Shown: positions 1 through 7,094 of the stretch, piece by piece | How positions within the stretch are numbered: position 1 is the stretch's first letter | Layout: each line of letters opens with the position of its first letter | Source of the DNA: an uncultured Blastocatellia bacterium | GTDB lineage: Bacteria; Acidobacteriota; Blastocatellia; HR10 | Assembly (NCBI GenBank): GCA_937934295.1 | Contig: CALHAI010000017.1 | Location: 1 to 52,494, forward strand | Direction of reading: 5' to 3' | DNA: 52,494 nt | Program-made: the position numbers and the translations under genes | Notes under the pieces: model-generated | The model's input: only the letters and a program-made list of their open reading frames with translations | Databases searched by the model: none | Told to the model about the DNA's origin: nothing

Positions 1-292
1 GATCCTCCGGGGTGGGCAGGTCGACAGAAACCAGGACTCGCTTCAAAGAGGATTGCGACTCCCAGGTGCGAGGGCTCGGCCAAGCCCGGCCCCTCGATGA
101 CAGAAACCAGGACTCGCTTCAAAGAGGATTGCGACGGCCAAAAGACAGCTCGGATCGGGCCTGGAGTTGGGTCGGACAGAAACCAGGACTCGCTTCAAAG
201 AGGATTGCGACCTCCCGGAAAGACCATCCCCTGCTGCTCCGGTCCAAACCGGGAGGACAGAAACCAGGACTCGCTTCAAAGAGGATTGCGAC
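1..292 (+). CRISPR. CRISPR array, right-hand end (4 repeats in view)
   Basis: Four identical 37-nt direct repeats lie at 23-59, 99-135, 175-211 and 256-292, each beginning GACAGAAACCAGGACTCGC and ending GGATTGCGAC. Spacers are 60-98 (39 nt), 136-174 (39 nt) and 212-255 (44 nt); bases 1-22 are the end of a further spacer cut by the window edge. The ATTGCGAC 3' end resembles the 8-nt crRNA handle of some Thermus repeats, so the array is probably read on the plus strand, with its leader to the left. No cas gene lies in the window, so the subtype is unknown. The last repeat stops 8 nt short of the yidC stop codon, so array transcripts would run antisense into yidC. There is no degenerate terminal repeat. 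The last spacer is self-complementary (see findings). Confidence 0.97.
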
Positions 293-300
293 CATATGGG

Positions 301-2025
301 TCACAGGGCAGTGCGACTCTTCTTGGGTTGGGTTGGAAGCGGCACGGCGCCGAGCGCCCGGTTGATCAGAAGCTGCTGGCCGATCCCCACCAGATTGCTG
401 AACATCCAGTAAAGGACCAATCCGCTCGGCGCCCGCCAGAAGAAGAGGTAGGTGAGGAGAATGGGCATTAGGTACGCCATCATGAAGCGTTGGACGCGTT
501 GCGAGGGATCGTTGCTCGGCGTCGGCATCAAAAGCGTCGAGGCGATCATCGAGAGGCACATGAGGATTGGCAGGACGTGCCACCGATCAGGCGAGGAGAG
601 ATCGTCAATCCATCCGACGAAGGGGGCTTGGCGCACATCCAAGCTGACCGTCAGCAAGACGAACATCGCCCAAAAGATTGGCAATTGCAGGAGCAGCGGC
701 AAGCATCCGGCGAGCGGATTCGCCTCCTTCATAAGCCGGAGCTGTTCCATCTGCAGCTCCTGGAGCCTGGGATCGTTCTTCTTCAGGCCTTTTATCTTCT
801 CCTGCAGCTCGCGCATCTTCGGTTGCAGCGCGCTCGCCTTTCGCATGCGAATCGTGGACGATCGGCGCAAGGGGTAGAAGAAGAGATTGAGCACGATCGT
901 CACGACAATGATGCCGACGCCGTAGTTGCCCGTGAGCCGATGGATGCCTCGCAGCGCCGGGAGTAAGACCCAGCTGATGAGCGGCTTCACGACTGAGGAG
1001 AAGTAGCCGTAGTTGATGACCTCCTCCAGGTTCACGCTGCCAAGCTCTGCATCGAGCGCCTCCAGCACCTGTGGGTCTTTCGGACTGGCGAGCACCGTGT
1101 ACTCCTGCGGCTCGTCGGCGGGAAGCGACAGGGCGATGAAGCGGCGCGTGATCTCTTCCTCCTCGATCGTCTCCTTCCGCTCGTGGGTTGAGAAGCTCAC
1201 GCTTGCAGCCGGCGTCTTCGGAATGGCGACCAAGGCGAAGTAATTATCCTCAATGCCTGCCCAGGCGATCGGGCCTTGCGGCGGCTCCTTATGGGCTTTC
1301 TCGGCCGGAACGCGCACGGTCTCCCCTCTCGCGCGCACGATAGCGATCGGCGGCGTCTTCGTGTAGGTATCGCTCCGCTTGATGCTCTGATCGCCGAAGT
1401 TCGGCCCAAGGACAAGGGCGACTTCAAGGGGACGATGATCCCGCGTGGCTGAAATCGAGAGCCGAAAGTCATAGCGGTCGCCGAAGAAGGTGAACGCCTT
1501 ATGCACCCGAAGCCTGCGCGCCGGGTCCTCATAGGTGAAGATGAGCGCGCGCGTTTCCCCCTTCCCGATTCGGAGCACGGCCTCCTCGGACGAGAGCGCA
1601 TAGGTGGCCTCTTGCAGCTCGCGATCGAGTGCCGCCTCGCGGCTTCGCAGCGCGAATGGGCGGCCGAGTTTCTCAATGACATCGCGTTCCTGTGGGATCA
1701 GCTCAAGCGGTCGGCGATCGGTGCCGAGCAGGAGCTGGCCGTTGGGCCGATGGTGAATGTTCCAGCTTCGCGCGACGGCTCCACGATTGGTGAAGATGGC
1801 TGTCCACAGTGGCGTCTCGATGCGAATCTCTCGTTCCGGGACGCGTTCGATCGGCGTTGCCATCGGAGTTTCGGTCGGCGCCGCGCTTTTTTCTTCCACG
1901 CGCGCCGTCGGTTGCGGCTTCTTCTCGGGCGCTGTCGGCTGCGGCGGCGGTGGAGCGAAGAAGTAATACCAAACGGCCAAGATCGCCGTCGAGAGGACAA
2001 AAGCCAGCAGCACACGCTTTTCCAT
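301..2025 (-). CDS. yidC: Membrane protein insertase YidC
   Basis: YidC/Oxa1 insertase, which inserts and folds inner-membrane proteins alone or with SecYEG. The product is about 574 residues, the usual Gram-negative length: an N-terminal membrane anchor (LLAFVLSTAILAVWYYFF), a Pro-rich linker, a large periplasmic beta domain, then the conserved five-helix C-terminal insertase domain (NYGVGIIVVTIVLNLFFYPL, PLLLQLPIFWAMF, SGLVLYWMFSNLVGIGQQ). An in-frame GTG lies two codons upstream (2031), but ATG at 2025 is preferred because GAGGTGA sits 2 nt before it. Last gene of rpmH-rnpA-yidD-yidC. The usual next genes (jag, mnmE) are absent; the CRISPR array follows instead. Confidence 0.97.
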   Translation of the reverse strand: MEKRVLLAFVLSTAILAVWYYFFAPPPPQPTAPEKKPQPTARVEEKSAAPTETPMATPIERVPEREIRIETPLWTAIFTNRGAVARSWNIHHRPNGQLLLGTDRRPLELIPQERDVIEKLGRPFALRSREAALDRELQEATYALSSEEAVLRIGKGETRALIFTYEDPARRLRVHKAFTFFGDRYDFRLSISATRDHRPLEVALVLGPNFGDQSIKRSDTYTKTPPIAIVRARGETVRVPAEKAHKEPPQGPIAWAGIEDNYFALVAIPKTPAASVSFSTHERKETIEEEEITRRFIALSLPADEPQEYTVLASPKDPQVLEALDAELGSVNLEEVINYGYFSSVVKPLISWVLLPALRGIHRLTGNYGVGIIVVTIVLNLFFYPLRRSSTIRMRKASALQPKMRELQEKIKGLKKNDPRLQELQMEQLRLMKEANPLAGCLPLLLQLPIFWAMFVLLTVSLDVRQAPFVGWIDDLSSPDRWHVLPILMCLSMIASTLLMPTPSNDPSQRVQRFMMAYLMPILLTYLFFWRAPSGLVLYWMFSNLVGIGQQLLINRALGAVPLPTQPKKSRTAL

Positions 2026-2027
2026 AC

Positions 2028-2279
2028 TCACCTCGATGGAGAGGAGAGCGAGAGGTCTCTGGACGCCGTCAGCGGGACTGGATCATACCCCCCCGGGTAG
2101 AAGGGGTGACAACGGAGCAGTCGCCGCAGTCCCATCCATGTCCCGCGCCAGAAGCCAAAGCGCGCGATGGCTTCGGCGGCATACTCTGAACACGTCGGGA
2201 TGAAGCGGCAGGCCGGAGGCAACATCGGTGAGATCCCGAACTTGTAGGCCTTGAGCACGAGCAGAGCGATCCATTTCAT
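2028..2279 (-). CDS. yidD: Membrane protein insertion efficiency factor YidD
   Basis: Small YidD-family protein of 83 residues, an accessory to YidC-dependent membrane insertion and probably membrane-peripheral through its amphipathic N-terminus. The family signature is visible: [20 protein letters not shown] (Cys pair in [11 protein letters not shown]) followed by [16 protein letters not shown]. An in-frame extension to 2354 exists but lies inside rnpA and lacks family similarity. The ATG at 2279 overlaps the rnpA stop as ATGA, which implies translational coupling. Its stop lies 2 nt before the yidC start. Confidence 0.95.
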   Translation of the reverse strand: MKWIALLVLKAYKFGISPMLPPACRFIPTCSEYAAEAIARFGFWRGTWMGLRRLLRCHPFYPGGYDPVPLTASRDLSLSSPSR

Positions 2280-2773
2280 AGCGCGATCGACGAGAGGGCG
2301 AACGTGACCCCTGTGTGCCAAGGGAGCACGACGTCGCGCCCCAACGCCGCGCATCGGACGCTTTGCGGCGGCACCTCTTTCGGTTGGAGGGCCAGCTGGT
2401 GCGAAGATGTGCTCCCGCGCTCACGCATATCCCGGGTCACGCGCTCGATGAATCGGAGGAACTCGGCTTCGACAGCCCAATAATTGGCCTCTCGAACGGC
2501 TTCCTTCACGCTCACCACGAGATCGAGCGGGAAGGGAAGCCGCTCCTTGTTCTTACGAAAGACCTCGCGAATCAGCCGCTTGGCTCGATTCCGACGCACA
2601 GCCTTACCGATCTTTCGCGAGACCGTGATGCCCAGTCGAGATACGGGCTGTTCGCTCACGCACGCGAAGATTGTGAACAGCGGCAAGTTATACCGCTTGC
2701 CCTCAGCATAGACCTTGAGGAAATCGCGTCGCTTGTGCAAACGCTCCGATTTTCGGAACCGTTCATCCGGCAT
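2276..2773 (-). CDS. rnpA: Ribonuclease P protein component
   Basis: Protein subunit of RNase P, which with the RNA subunit matures tRNA 5' ends. The ATG at 2773 starts [18 protein letters not shown]. The hallmark RNR motif is present ([20 protein letters not shown]), followed by the typical DLVVSVK strand. At 165 residues it is longer than the usual ~115-130 because of a C-terminal tail of about 45 residues rich in Pro, Gln and Ser. The frame is open upstream to 3574, but that stretch covers rpmH and the promoter and is not believed. It lies 53 nt after rpmH and overlaps yidD by 4 nt. Confidence 0.95.
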   Translation of the reverse strand: MPDERFRKSERLHKRRDFLKVYAEGKRYNLPLFTIFACVSEQPVSRLGITVSRKIGKAVRRNRAKRLIREVFRKNKERLPFPLDLVVSVKEAVREANYWAVEAEFLRFIERVTRDMRERGSTSSHQLALQPKEVPPQSVRCAALGRDVVLPWHTGVTFALSSIAL

Positions 2774-2826
2774 GTTCCCGCTTCCCTCATGCGCCGGAAG
2801 CCTCTTGGCAGAGAGGCTCATCGGCC

Positions 2827-2970
2827 TCAATAGTGCTCCGGCGTGAGCCGATGCCGTCCTTTTCGTCGCCGCCGCCGCAAGACCTCTCGTCCGGCTTTCG
2901 TGCGCATCCGCGCTCGGAACCCATGCGTCTTGGCTCGGCGTCGGTTGTTCGGTTGATACGTGCGCTTCAT
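2827..2970 (-). CDS. rpmH: 50S ribosomal protein L34
   Basis: Found by translating the minus strand upstream of rnpA. The 47-residue product begins [19 protein letters not shown] and is very rich in Arg and Lys throughout, ending RHRLTPEHY. This matches the universally conserved L34 pattern ([21 protein letters not shown]). The codon after Tyr is TGA at 2827-2829. It is the first gene of the rpmH-rnpA-yidD-yidC operon and follows a good promoter by about 50 nt. In many bacteria dnaA and oriC are divergent from rpmH; here an HprK-like gene occupies that place. Confidence 0.96.
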   Translation of the reverse strand: MKRTYQPNNRRRAKTHGFRARMRTKAGREVLRRRRRKGRHRLTPEHY

Positions 2971-3022
2971 CGCTCGCTTCTCCCCCCAGGACCGTCACAT
3001 CGCCAAGTCTCCAAAGTCCATG

Positions 3023-3051
3023 AGAATATCCGAATTCCGATAGGGTGTCAA
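3023..3051 (-). promoter_or_regulatory. Sigma-70-type promoter of rpmH operon
   Basis: On the minus strand a perfect -35 TTGACA (3046-3051) is followed after 17 nt by the -10 TATTCT (3023-3028, 4 of 6 consensus). The predicted start, near 3016, is about 46 nt before the rpmH ATG. No other candidate of this quality is seen upstream of rpmH. Confidence 0.8.
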
Positions 3052-3310
3052 CCACGCCCGGGCGCGAGCGGAACAGGCCGCGCCTCTGACAATGGAGCGT
3101 CGGATTGGCGCGACGGCTTCCGGCGGCGGTGTCAGGTTGAGGTCTTGCGCAAGTGGGGCGTAAACGGCTGGGCCTTTGTCGGTCAGATTGAAGGGCCGTA
3201 AGGAATCTGCGGCCTCTCAGAGGTCTGTTGCTCGCCAACACTCCTTGTGGGGCGTGTCGTTTCGGATACCCAGTGGGGGCTCGCATGCTCCTTCTTTGCC
3301 TGGGAAGGAC

Positions 3311-3340
3311 TTGACGAGGGGATGAAAGCTTGAGTAGGAT
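3311..3340 (+). promoter_or_regulatory. Promoter candidate for HprK-like/PqqD-like operon
   Basis: TTGACG (3311-3316), 18-nt spacer, TAGGAT (3335-3340). The predicted start is near 3347, giving a leader of about 80 nt before the ATG at 3427. Confidence 0.5.
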
Positions 3341-3426
3341 GGCCGCGAGTGCTTCACCATGGAGGAAGTGCAATGGGGAGCGCACTATTGGGGCCGTTGC
3401 CACGATTGCGGTGGGGCTCGCCGTGA

Positions 3427-4239
3427 ATGGAGAAGCTCGACCGCCTCGGGTGGGCGGCCGGACTAGCGGTTGAGGCGTTTGGCGTGCGTGTGGGCATTCG
3501 CGCAAACCATGCGCGCGCGCTGGAGCATGTTTGGCCGCTTTTGCCTCCGGGCTGGAAGCCGGCGCGCACGCCAAGGGTGGACTATCTGTATTCGCTCATC
3601 CTCAGAGATGGACAAGGCGAAGGGCGCGTGCGTCCGTATCATCTCGTCTATTCGGGCACGACGCGTTTGGCGCGAACGTTCGATCTTGAGGAGGCGTTGC
3701 GCCTGTTTGAGCTTGATCTGCATTTTTACATTGCCGAGGCGGCACCGCGGCATGTCTTCGTACACGCGGGGGCGGTCGGGTGGCGAGGACGGGCCATTCT
3801 CCTGCCGGGACCGCGAGGCAGTGGCAAGAGTCGCCTGGTCGCCGCGCTTGTGCGTGCGGGAGCGAGCTACTTGTCCGATCGCTTCGCCGTTCTTGATCGG
3901 CATGGGCGTGTGCATCCATATCCGGTTCCGCTCAAGCTGGGTGGAGAGGGGCCGGGGAAGTGGTCGGCGGAAGCTCTGGGGGGGAAGACAGCGCGGCGTC
4001 CGCTTCCGGTTGGGCTCATTGTCTTCACTCGCTATCGCGCCGGCGCGCGATGGCGACCGCGCGAGCTTTCGGCCGGAGAAGCGGGCGTGGAATTGCTGCG
4101 ACATGTGTTCTCGACAGCGTGGGCGCCGGAGTTCGTACTCGGGACGCTCGGCGCGCTCGTCGCGCGGGTTCGCGCCGTGAAGAGCGCGCGGGGAGAAGCC
4201 GAAGAGGTCGCGCAAATCCTTTTGGAAGAGGAGCGATGA
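3427..4239 (+). CDS. HprK-related serine kinase-like protein
   Basis: A 270-residue P-loop protein resembling the C-terminal kinase domain of HPr kinase/phosphorylase, especially the HprK-related kinases found beside PqqD-like genes. The N-terminal 105 residues carry no recognised motif. Then comes HVFVHAGAVGW (109-119), the Walker A loop GPRGSGKS (128-135), and YLSDRFAVLD (148-157), which fits the Asp-containing Walker B-like region of HprK. Known family members phosphorylate a serine on a small protein; the substrate here is unknown and no HPr gene is nearby. The in-frame codon before the ATG is TGA, so 3427 is the first possible ATG; no strong ribosome site is visible. It overlaps the next gene as ATGA. 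Function in a RiPP-like or peptide-modification system is inferred from the partner only. Confidence 0.8.
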   Translation: MEKLDRLGWAAGLAVEAFGVRVGIRANHARALEHVWPLLPPGWKPARTPRVDYLYSLILRDGQGEGRVRPYHLVYSGTTRLARTFDLEEALRLFELDLHFYIAEAAPRHVFVHAGAVGWRGRAILLPGPRGSGKSRLVAALVRAGASYLSDRFAVLDRHGRVHPYPVPLKLGGEGPGKWSAEALGGKTARRPLPVGLIVFTRYRAGARWRPRELSAGEAGVELLRHVFSTAWAPEFVLGTLGALVARVRAVKSARGEAEEVAQILLEEER

Positions 4240-4787
4240 GGGAACGGCCCAAAGCACGACGTGAGGATTTGATCGTGCAGAAAGTGGGGGAGGAGTTACT
4301 GATCTACGATCAACAGCGGCATCGCGCCTTCTGTCTGAATCCGATGGCCGCGCTGGTCTGGCAGCGCGCCAATGGACGGCGCACGATCGCTGCCCTGAGC
4401 CGCGCTGTCGAACGCACCTTCGGTGTGCCCGAAGGCGAAAGGCTCGTGCGCTTGGCCGTGAACCGCTTGGCGCGAGCGCGCCTTTTGGAGAACTGGCGGC
4501 CGTTTTTAGACGATCCGCAATCCCCCTCCCGCCGAGAGGTGATGCGTTGGCTCGCCCGATGGGGGCTCTCGGCGAGCCTCGCCGTTTTGCTTCCCACAGT
4601 CAAAGCCATCCTCGCTCCGACGGCCGCTCAAGCGGCGACGTGCGTCACTCCGATAGACTGCGTCCGGCGGCCTCGGGGCCAATGTGAGCGATTCCCATCT
4701 CTGTGCTGCCCGCCAGCGCCGCCCGGATCAAGGTGTCAGCTTGACAGTATAAATGGTCGTGTGTTTTGTAACTGTGTGCCTCCATAG
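4236..4787 (+). CDS. PqqD/RRE-domain protein with internal Tat-like segment and Cys-rich tail
   Basis: 183 residues in three parts. Residues 1-92 form a PqqD-like winged-helix domain (LLIYDQQRHRAFCLNPMAAL, then a helix-rich part), the fold that RiPP systems use to bind leader peptides. Residues 98-134 resemble a signal peptide set in mid-protein: SRREVMRWLARWG, a hydrophobic run (ASLAVLLP...AILAP) and a possible AxA-type site (PTAAQAA). Residues 135-183 hold eight cysteines (136, 142, 150, 157, 158, 167, 178, 180) in a short Pro- and Arg-rich tail. The start ATG at 4236 overlaps the kinase stop and follows GAGGAG. The longer upstream frame lies inside the kinase gene and is rejected. It may be a chaperone with a modified tail, or a precursor fused to its own recognition domain; this is inference. 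Its stop lies 10 nt from the convergent neighbour's stop. Confidence 0.82.
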   Translation: MRERPKARREDLIVQKVGEELLIYDQQRHRAFCLNPMAALVWQRANGRRTIAALSRAVERTFGVPEGERLVRLAVNRLARARLLENWRPFLDDPQSPSRREVMRWLARWGLSASLAVLLPTVKAILAPTAAQAATCVTPIDCVRRPRGQCERFPSLCCPPAPPGSRCQLDSINGRVFCNCVPP

Positions 4788-4797
4788 AAGCCTTCGC

Positions 4798-5691
4798 TCA
4801 CCAAAAGCGTCTGGGAACGAAGACGGTATCGTTGGGCTTGAGCTCCATATCAGGGTTTTGGCCGCGGATGATCTTATCGAGGTCGGCGCGCAGGATCTCA
4901 ACGCCGCCATCGGCGCGTCGGCGCTTGATCTGAATCTTGCTGCGCTTGGCGAATTCGTTGGGACCGCCGGCGTGAATGATCGCTTGCGAGAGGGTGAGGC
5001 CGGGAGCATACTCGATGGCCTGCGGCGTTCGGACTTCGCCCGTGACGAAGACGTACTCCCTGGGGGATTGGATCTCGATGATGTCGCCGGGTGCGACAAG
5101 TGTTGTGTACTTTTCCGGCGCAGCGAGGTCTACGAGGAGGGTCATCGGGCGTCCCTCGTTCCATCGAGTGAGCGTGACGCGGCGCGCTGTCGGACGCACG
5201 CCCGCGCGCGCCAGGATTTCGATCAGCGGGACGCGCTCGCGCCTGAGGACGAACGGTCCCACCGTCCCCACGTCCCCGAGCAAATAGACGGTGTGGCTGT
5301 GATACTCCTTGACGGCCACCGTGAGTTCGGGATTTTCGAAGTATCCGTTTCGCAAAAGCCGCCGCAGCTCCTCTTCGATCTCCGCCGTCGTCTTCCCGGC
5401 AACTTGGACGTTCCCCAGGTAGGGGAAGAAGATATGCCCGCCGGAGGAGACGCGATACTCGCGCGGCAGCTCCGGATCATTCGCGAGCGTGATCTCCAGG
5501 ACATCTTCCGGACCCACGCGATAAATCTCCGTGAGCTGCGACTCGGGCACCTCCGCCGACGCTCGCGGTGCAGCCTCTTGGTGCGGTGGCGCGCTCAAGG
5601 GTTGAGCGGCGAGAAGGAGCAGGACGCCAAGGGCGGTGAGCGCTCCTCTGCAGTGCTGCCCCTCTAACTCACGCGCGAACATGCTCACCAT
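4798..5691 (-). CDS. Polysaccharide biosynthesis/export protein (Wza-like, SLBB)
   Basis: Outer-membrane polysaccharide export (OPX) protein. A signal-peptide-like N-terminus (ALTALGVLLLLAAQPLSAPP) precedes a Poly_export domain (YRVGPEDVLEITLANDPEL, then the GGHIFFPYLGNVQVAGKT motif) and SLBB-type repeats (VYLLGDVGTVGPFVL and YVFVTGEVRTPQAIEY). About 297 residues, smaller than E. coli Wza and without an obvious C-terminal trans-outer-membrane helix; no lipobox Cys is clear. The start is uncertain: ATG 5691 (chosen; overlaps the upstream stop by 7 nt) or ATG 5682, which has GGTGA close by. It follows the beta-barrel and WecA-like genes and probably exports the polymer they start. Confidence 0.9.
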   Translation of the reverse strand: MVSMFARELEGQHCRGALTALGVLLLLAAQPLSAPPHQEAAPRASAEVPESQLTEIYRVGPEDVLEITLANDPELPREYRVSSGGHIFFPYLGNVQVAGKTTAEIEEELRRLLRNGYFENPELTVAVKEYHSHTVYLLGDVGTVGPFVLRRERVPLIEILARAGVRPTARRVTLTRWNEGRPMTLLVDLAAPEKYTTLVAPGDIIEIQSPREYVFVTGEVRTPQAIEYAPGLTLSQAIIHAGGPNEFAKRSKIQIKRRRADGGVEILRADLDKIIRGQNPDMELKPNDTVFVPRRFW

Positions 5692-7091
5692 CGGCTCGTC
5701 GCCGTCCCGGGAATCCATCGGCCCAGGACCAACCCAATTTTAAACCGACCCCGTTCAAAGGAGAAGGGGGTGACCGTCGAACCGCGCTCGTGAAAGATGT
5801 AGCCGACCCGAGCGGCCAAGAGCTCGTGCAGACGAAACATGATCTCGGCGCGCGTGCCCACCAAGTGATCCGTGCGTCGCACGCCGGCGAATGTCCCAAG
5901 GGACACACCTCCGAAGTTCGAGTCGAAACCGAGAGGGACGGGAAATGTCAGGCGTTGCAGATCGGCTCCGATCGTCCACGCCAGTCGCGGTCCGATGTGC
6001 TGCGCGAGAGTGGCCGAGAGGCCGGAGGTCACCGCGAAGGCGTTCCCCTCTTCGGGATTGAAGGCCGAGAGCGCCGTCGTGCGCATGCCGCTTATAGAGA
6101 GCGTCAGCCGGTGGCCGAATTCGCGTTCCACCGAGAACGCCAGATATGGACCGAAGAAGCTCCGGGTCGCGCGCGGGAAGCGATGTCGGCGCGCGGCCAC
6201 GTGCGCTTCGGCGCGCAACGTGGATGTCACTTGGCTGCGCATTGTCGTTCCCAGTTGCAGCAGCCGCGCGTCGTTCAATCGCGGATCGAGCGCGTTCTCG
6301 GCCCGACGGGATTGGGTGTGCCCGAGCTCCACATCGAATGAGAGCGTGTGGCGCGGGCGCCATCGGCGCACGTAAGCGAGAGCGACCGTCAGCGTCGTAT
6401 AGTCGAAGAAGAGATCTTCTGGCTGAGGGGGACCGGACAGCTCCACGCGGTTCGCTGCCAGGGAAGCGCTCAGGCGATCGCGTTCGGTCACTGCATATTC
6501 CGCACGCAGGGCGAGATCGTTTCGCCAAAAGGGCTTCGGGTTGAAGAAGACTTCGCGCGCCGGATCGAATTCGAGCGTGTCGAACGTCGCCTTCGTCCAG
6601 TGTTCACGAACGGCGAGCGTCATCGCCGGCCCCAAACGGGTCGTGAAATCGAAGTCGAGCCTGTGCGCCACATTCGAGGAGGGAAGTCCGGGGATACGGA
6701 GCAGGCGAATGAGGGGGGAATACAGCAGGCGAAATCCGCTTCGCAGCGCGGGGACTTCCAGATCCAGTCCGGGAGCGACGGCGAAGATGCCGTTTCGGGC
6801 GCCGCGCGCCTCTGCCAGCGCGAGGAAATTACTGTCGCCTTCCAGTTCCAGCCCCAACGTGGGGCGCAGGAGCGCTCGGCCGAGCACGATCCCCCCGCGC
6901 AGATAATCGCGCGCGATGGAGCGGCCGGGCGCGAAGACCGTCACATCGCTCCCCGGCGCCACAATCGGGGGAGGCGATGGTTCGGAAGACGGTCGGGCCG
7001 CTGGGCGCTGCGGAGTCGTTGGCGTTTGAGCCAGCAGGAGGGACGTCTGGCCAAAGAGGGCGAGCACACATCCGAGAGTCGTCCTCCGCAT
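5685..7091 (-). CDS. Outer-membrane beta-barrel protein of polysaccharide cluster
   Basis: A 468-residue protein with a cleavable signal peptide (TTLGCVLALFGQTSLLLAQ, cleaved after AQ-like residues) and a Pro/Ser-rich linker. The remainder is a long series of alternating hydrophobic/polar strands with aromatic ends (for example LAYVRRWRPRHTLSFDVELG, LAFSVEREFGHRLTLSISG, AEIMFRLHELLAARVGYIF) and a C-terminal strand near FKIGLVLGRWI. That pattern fits a barrel of the type often next to Wza-like genes; no enzyme motif was seen. It starts 3 nt after the WecA-like stop and overlaps the export gene, so it is in the same operon. The exact role is not known. Confidence 0.78.
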   Translation of the reverse strand: MRRTTLGCVLALFGQTSLLLAQTPTTPQRPAARPSSEPSPPPIVAPGSDVTVFAPGRSIARDYLRGGIVLGRALLRPTLGLELEGDSNFLALAEARGARNGIFAVAPGLDLEVPALRSGFRLLYSPLIRLLRIPGLPSSNVAHRLDFDFTTRLGPAMTLAVREHWTKATFDTLEFDPAREVFFNPKPFWRNDLALRAEYAVTERDRLSASLAANRVELSGPPQPEDLFFDYTTLTVALAYVRRWRPRHTLSFDVELGHTQSRRAENALDPRLNDARLLQLGTTMRSQVTSTLRAEAHVAARRHRFPRATRSFFGPYLAFSVEREFGHRLTLSISGMRTTALSAFNPEEGNAFAVTSGLSATLAQHIGPRLAWTIGADLQRLTFPVPLGFDSNFGGVSLGTFAGVRRTDHLVGTRAEIMFRLHELLAARVGYIFHERGSTVTPFSFERGRFKIGLVLGRWIPGTATSRW

Positions 7092-7094
7092 CCC

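Larger units (their letters stand above)
2971..3426. other. Intergenic region between divergent rpmH and HprK-like operons
   Basis: 456 bases without a convincing gene. It holds the rpmH promoter (minus, 3023-3051) and a promoter candidate for the kinase operon (plus, 3311-3340). No DnaA boxes (TTATCCACA-like) or AT-rich unwinding region were seen, so it does not look like oriC despite the rpmH location. Frames open across it on both strands have no recognisable product. Confidence 0.7.

Noticed and set aside
2971..3426. Possible oriC next to rpmH
   Set aside because: No DnaA boxes, no AT-rich unwinding element and no dnaA gene were found.
2276..3574. 432-codon minus-strand frame that contains rnpA at its 3' end
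   Set aside because: Only the part from 2773 has RnpA similarity. The upstream part covers rpmH and the promoter in another frame.
4753..5667. 304-codon plus-strand frame over the Wza-like gene
   Set aside because: Antisense shadow; the minus-strand gene has clear export domains.
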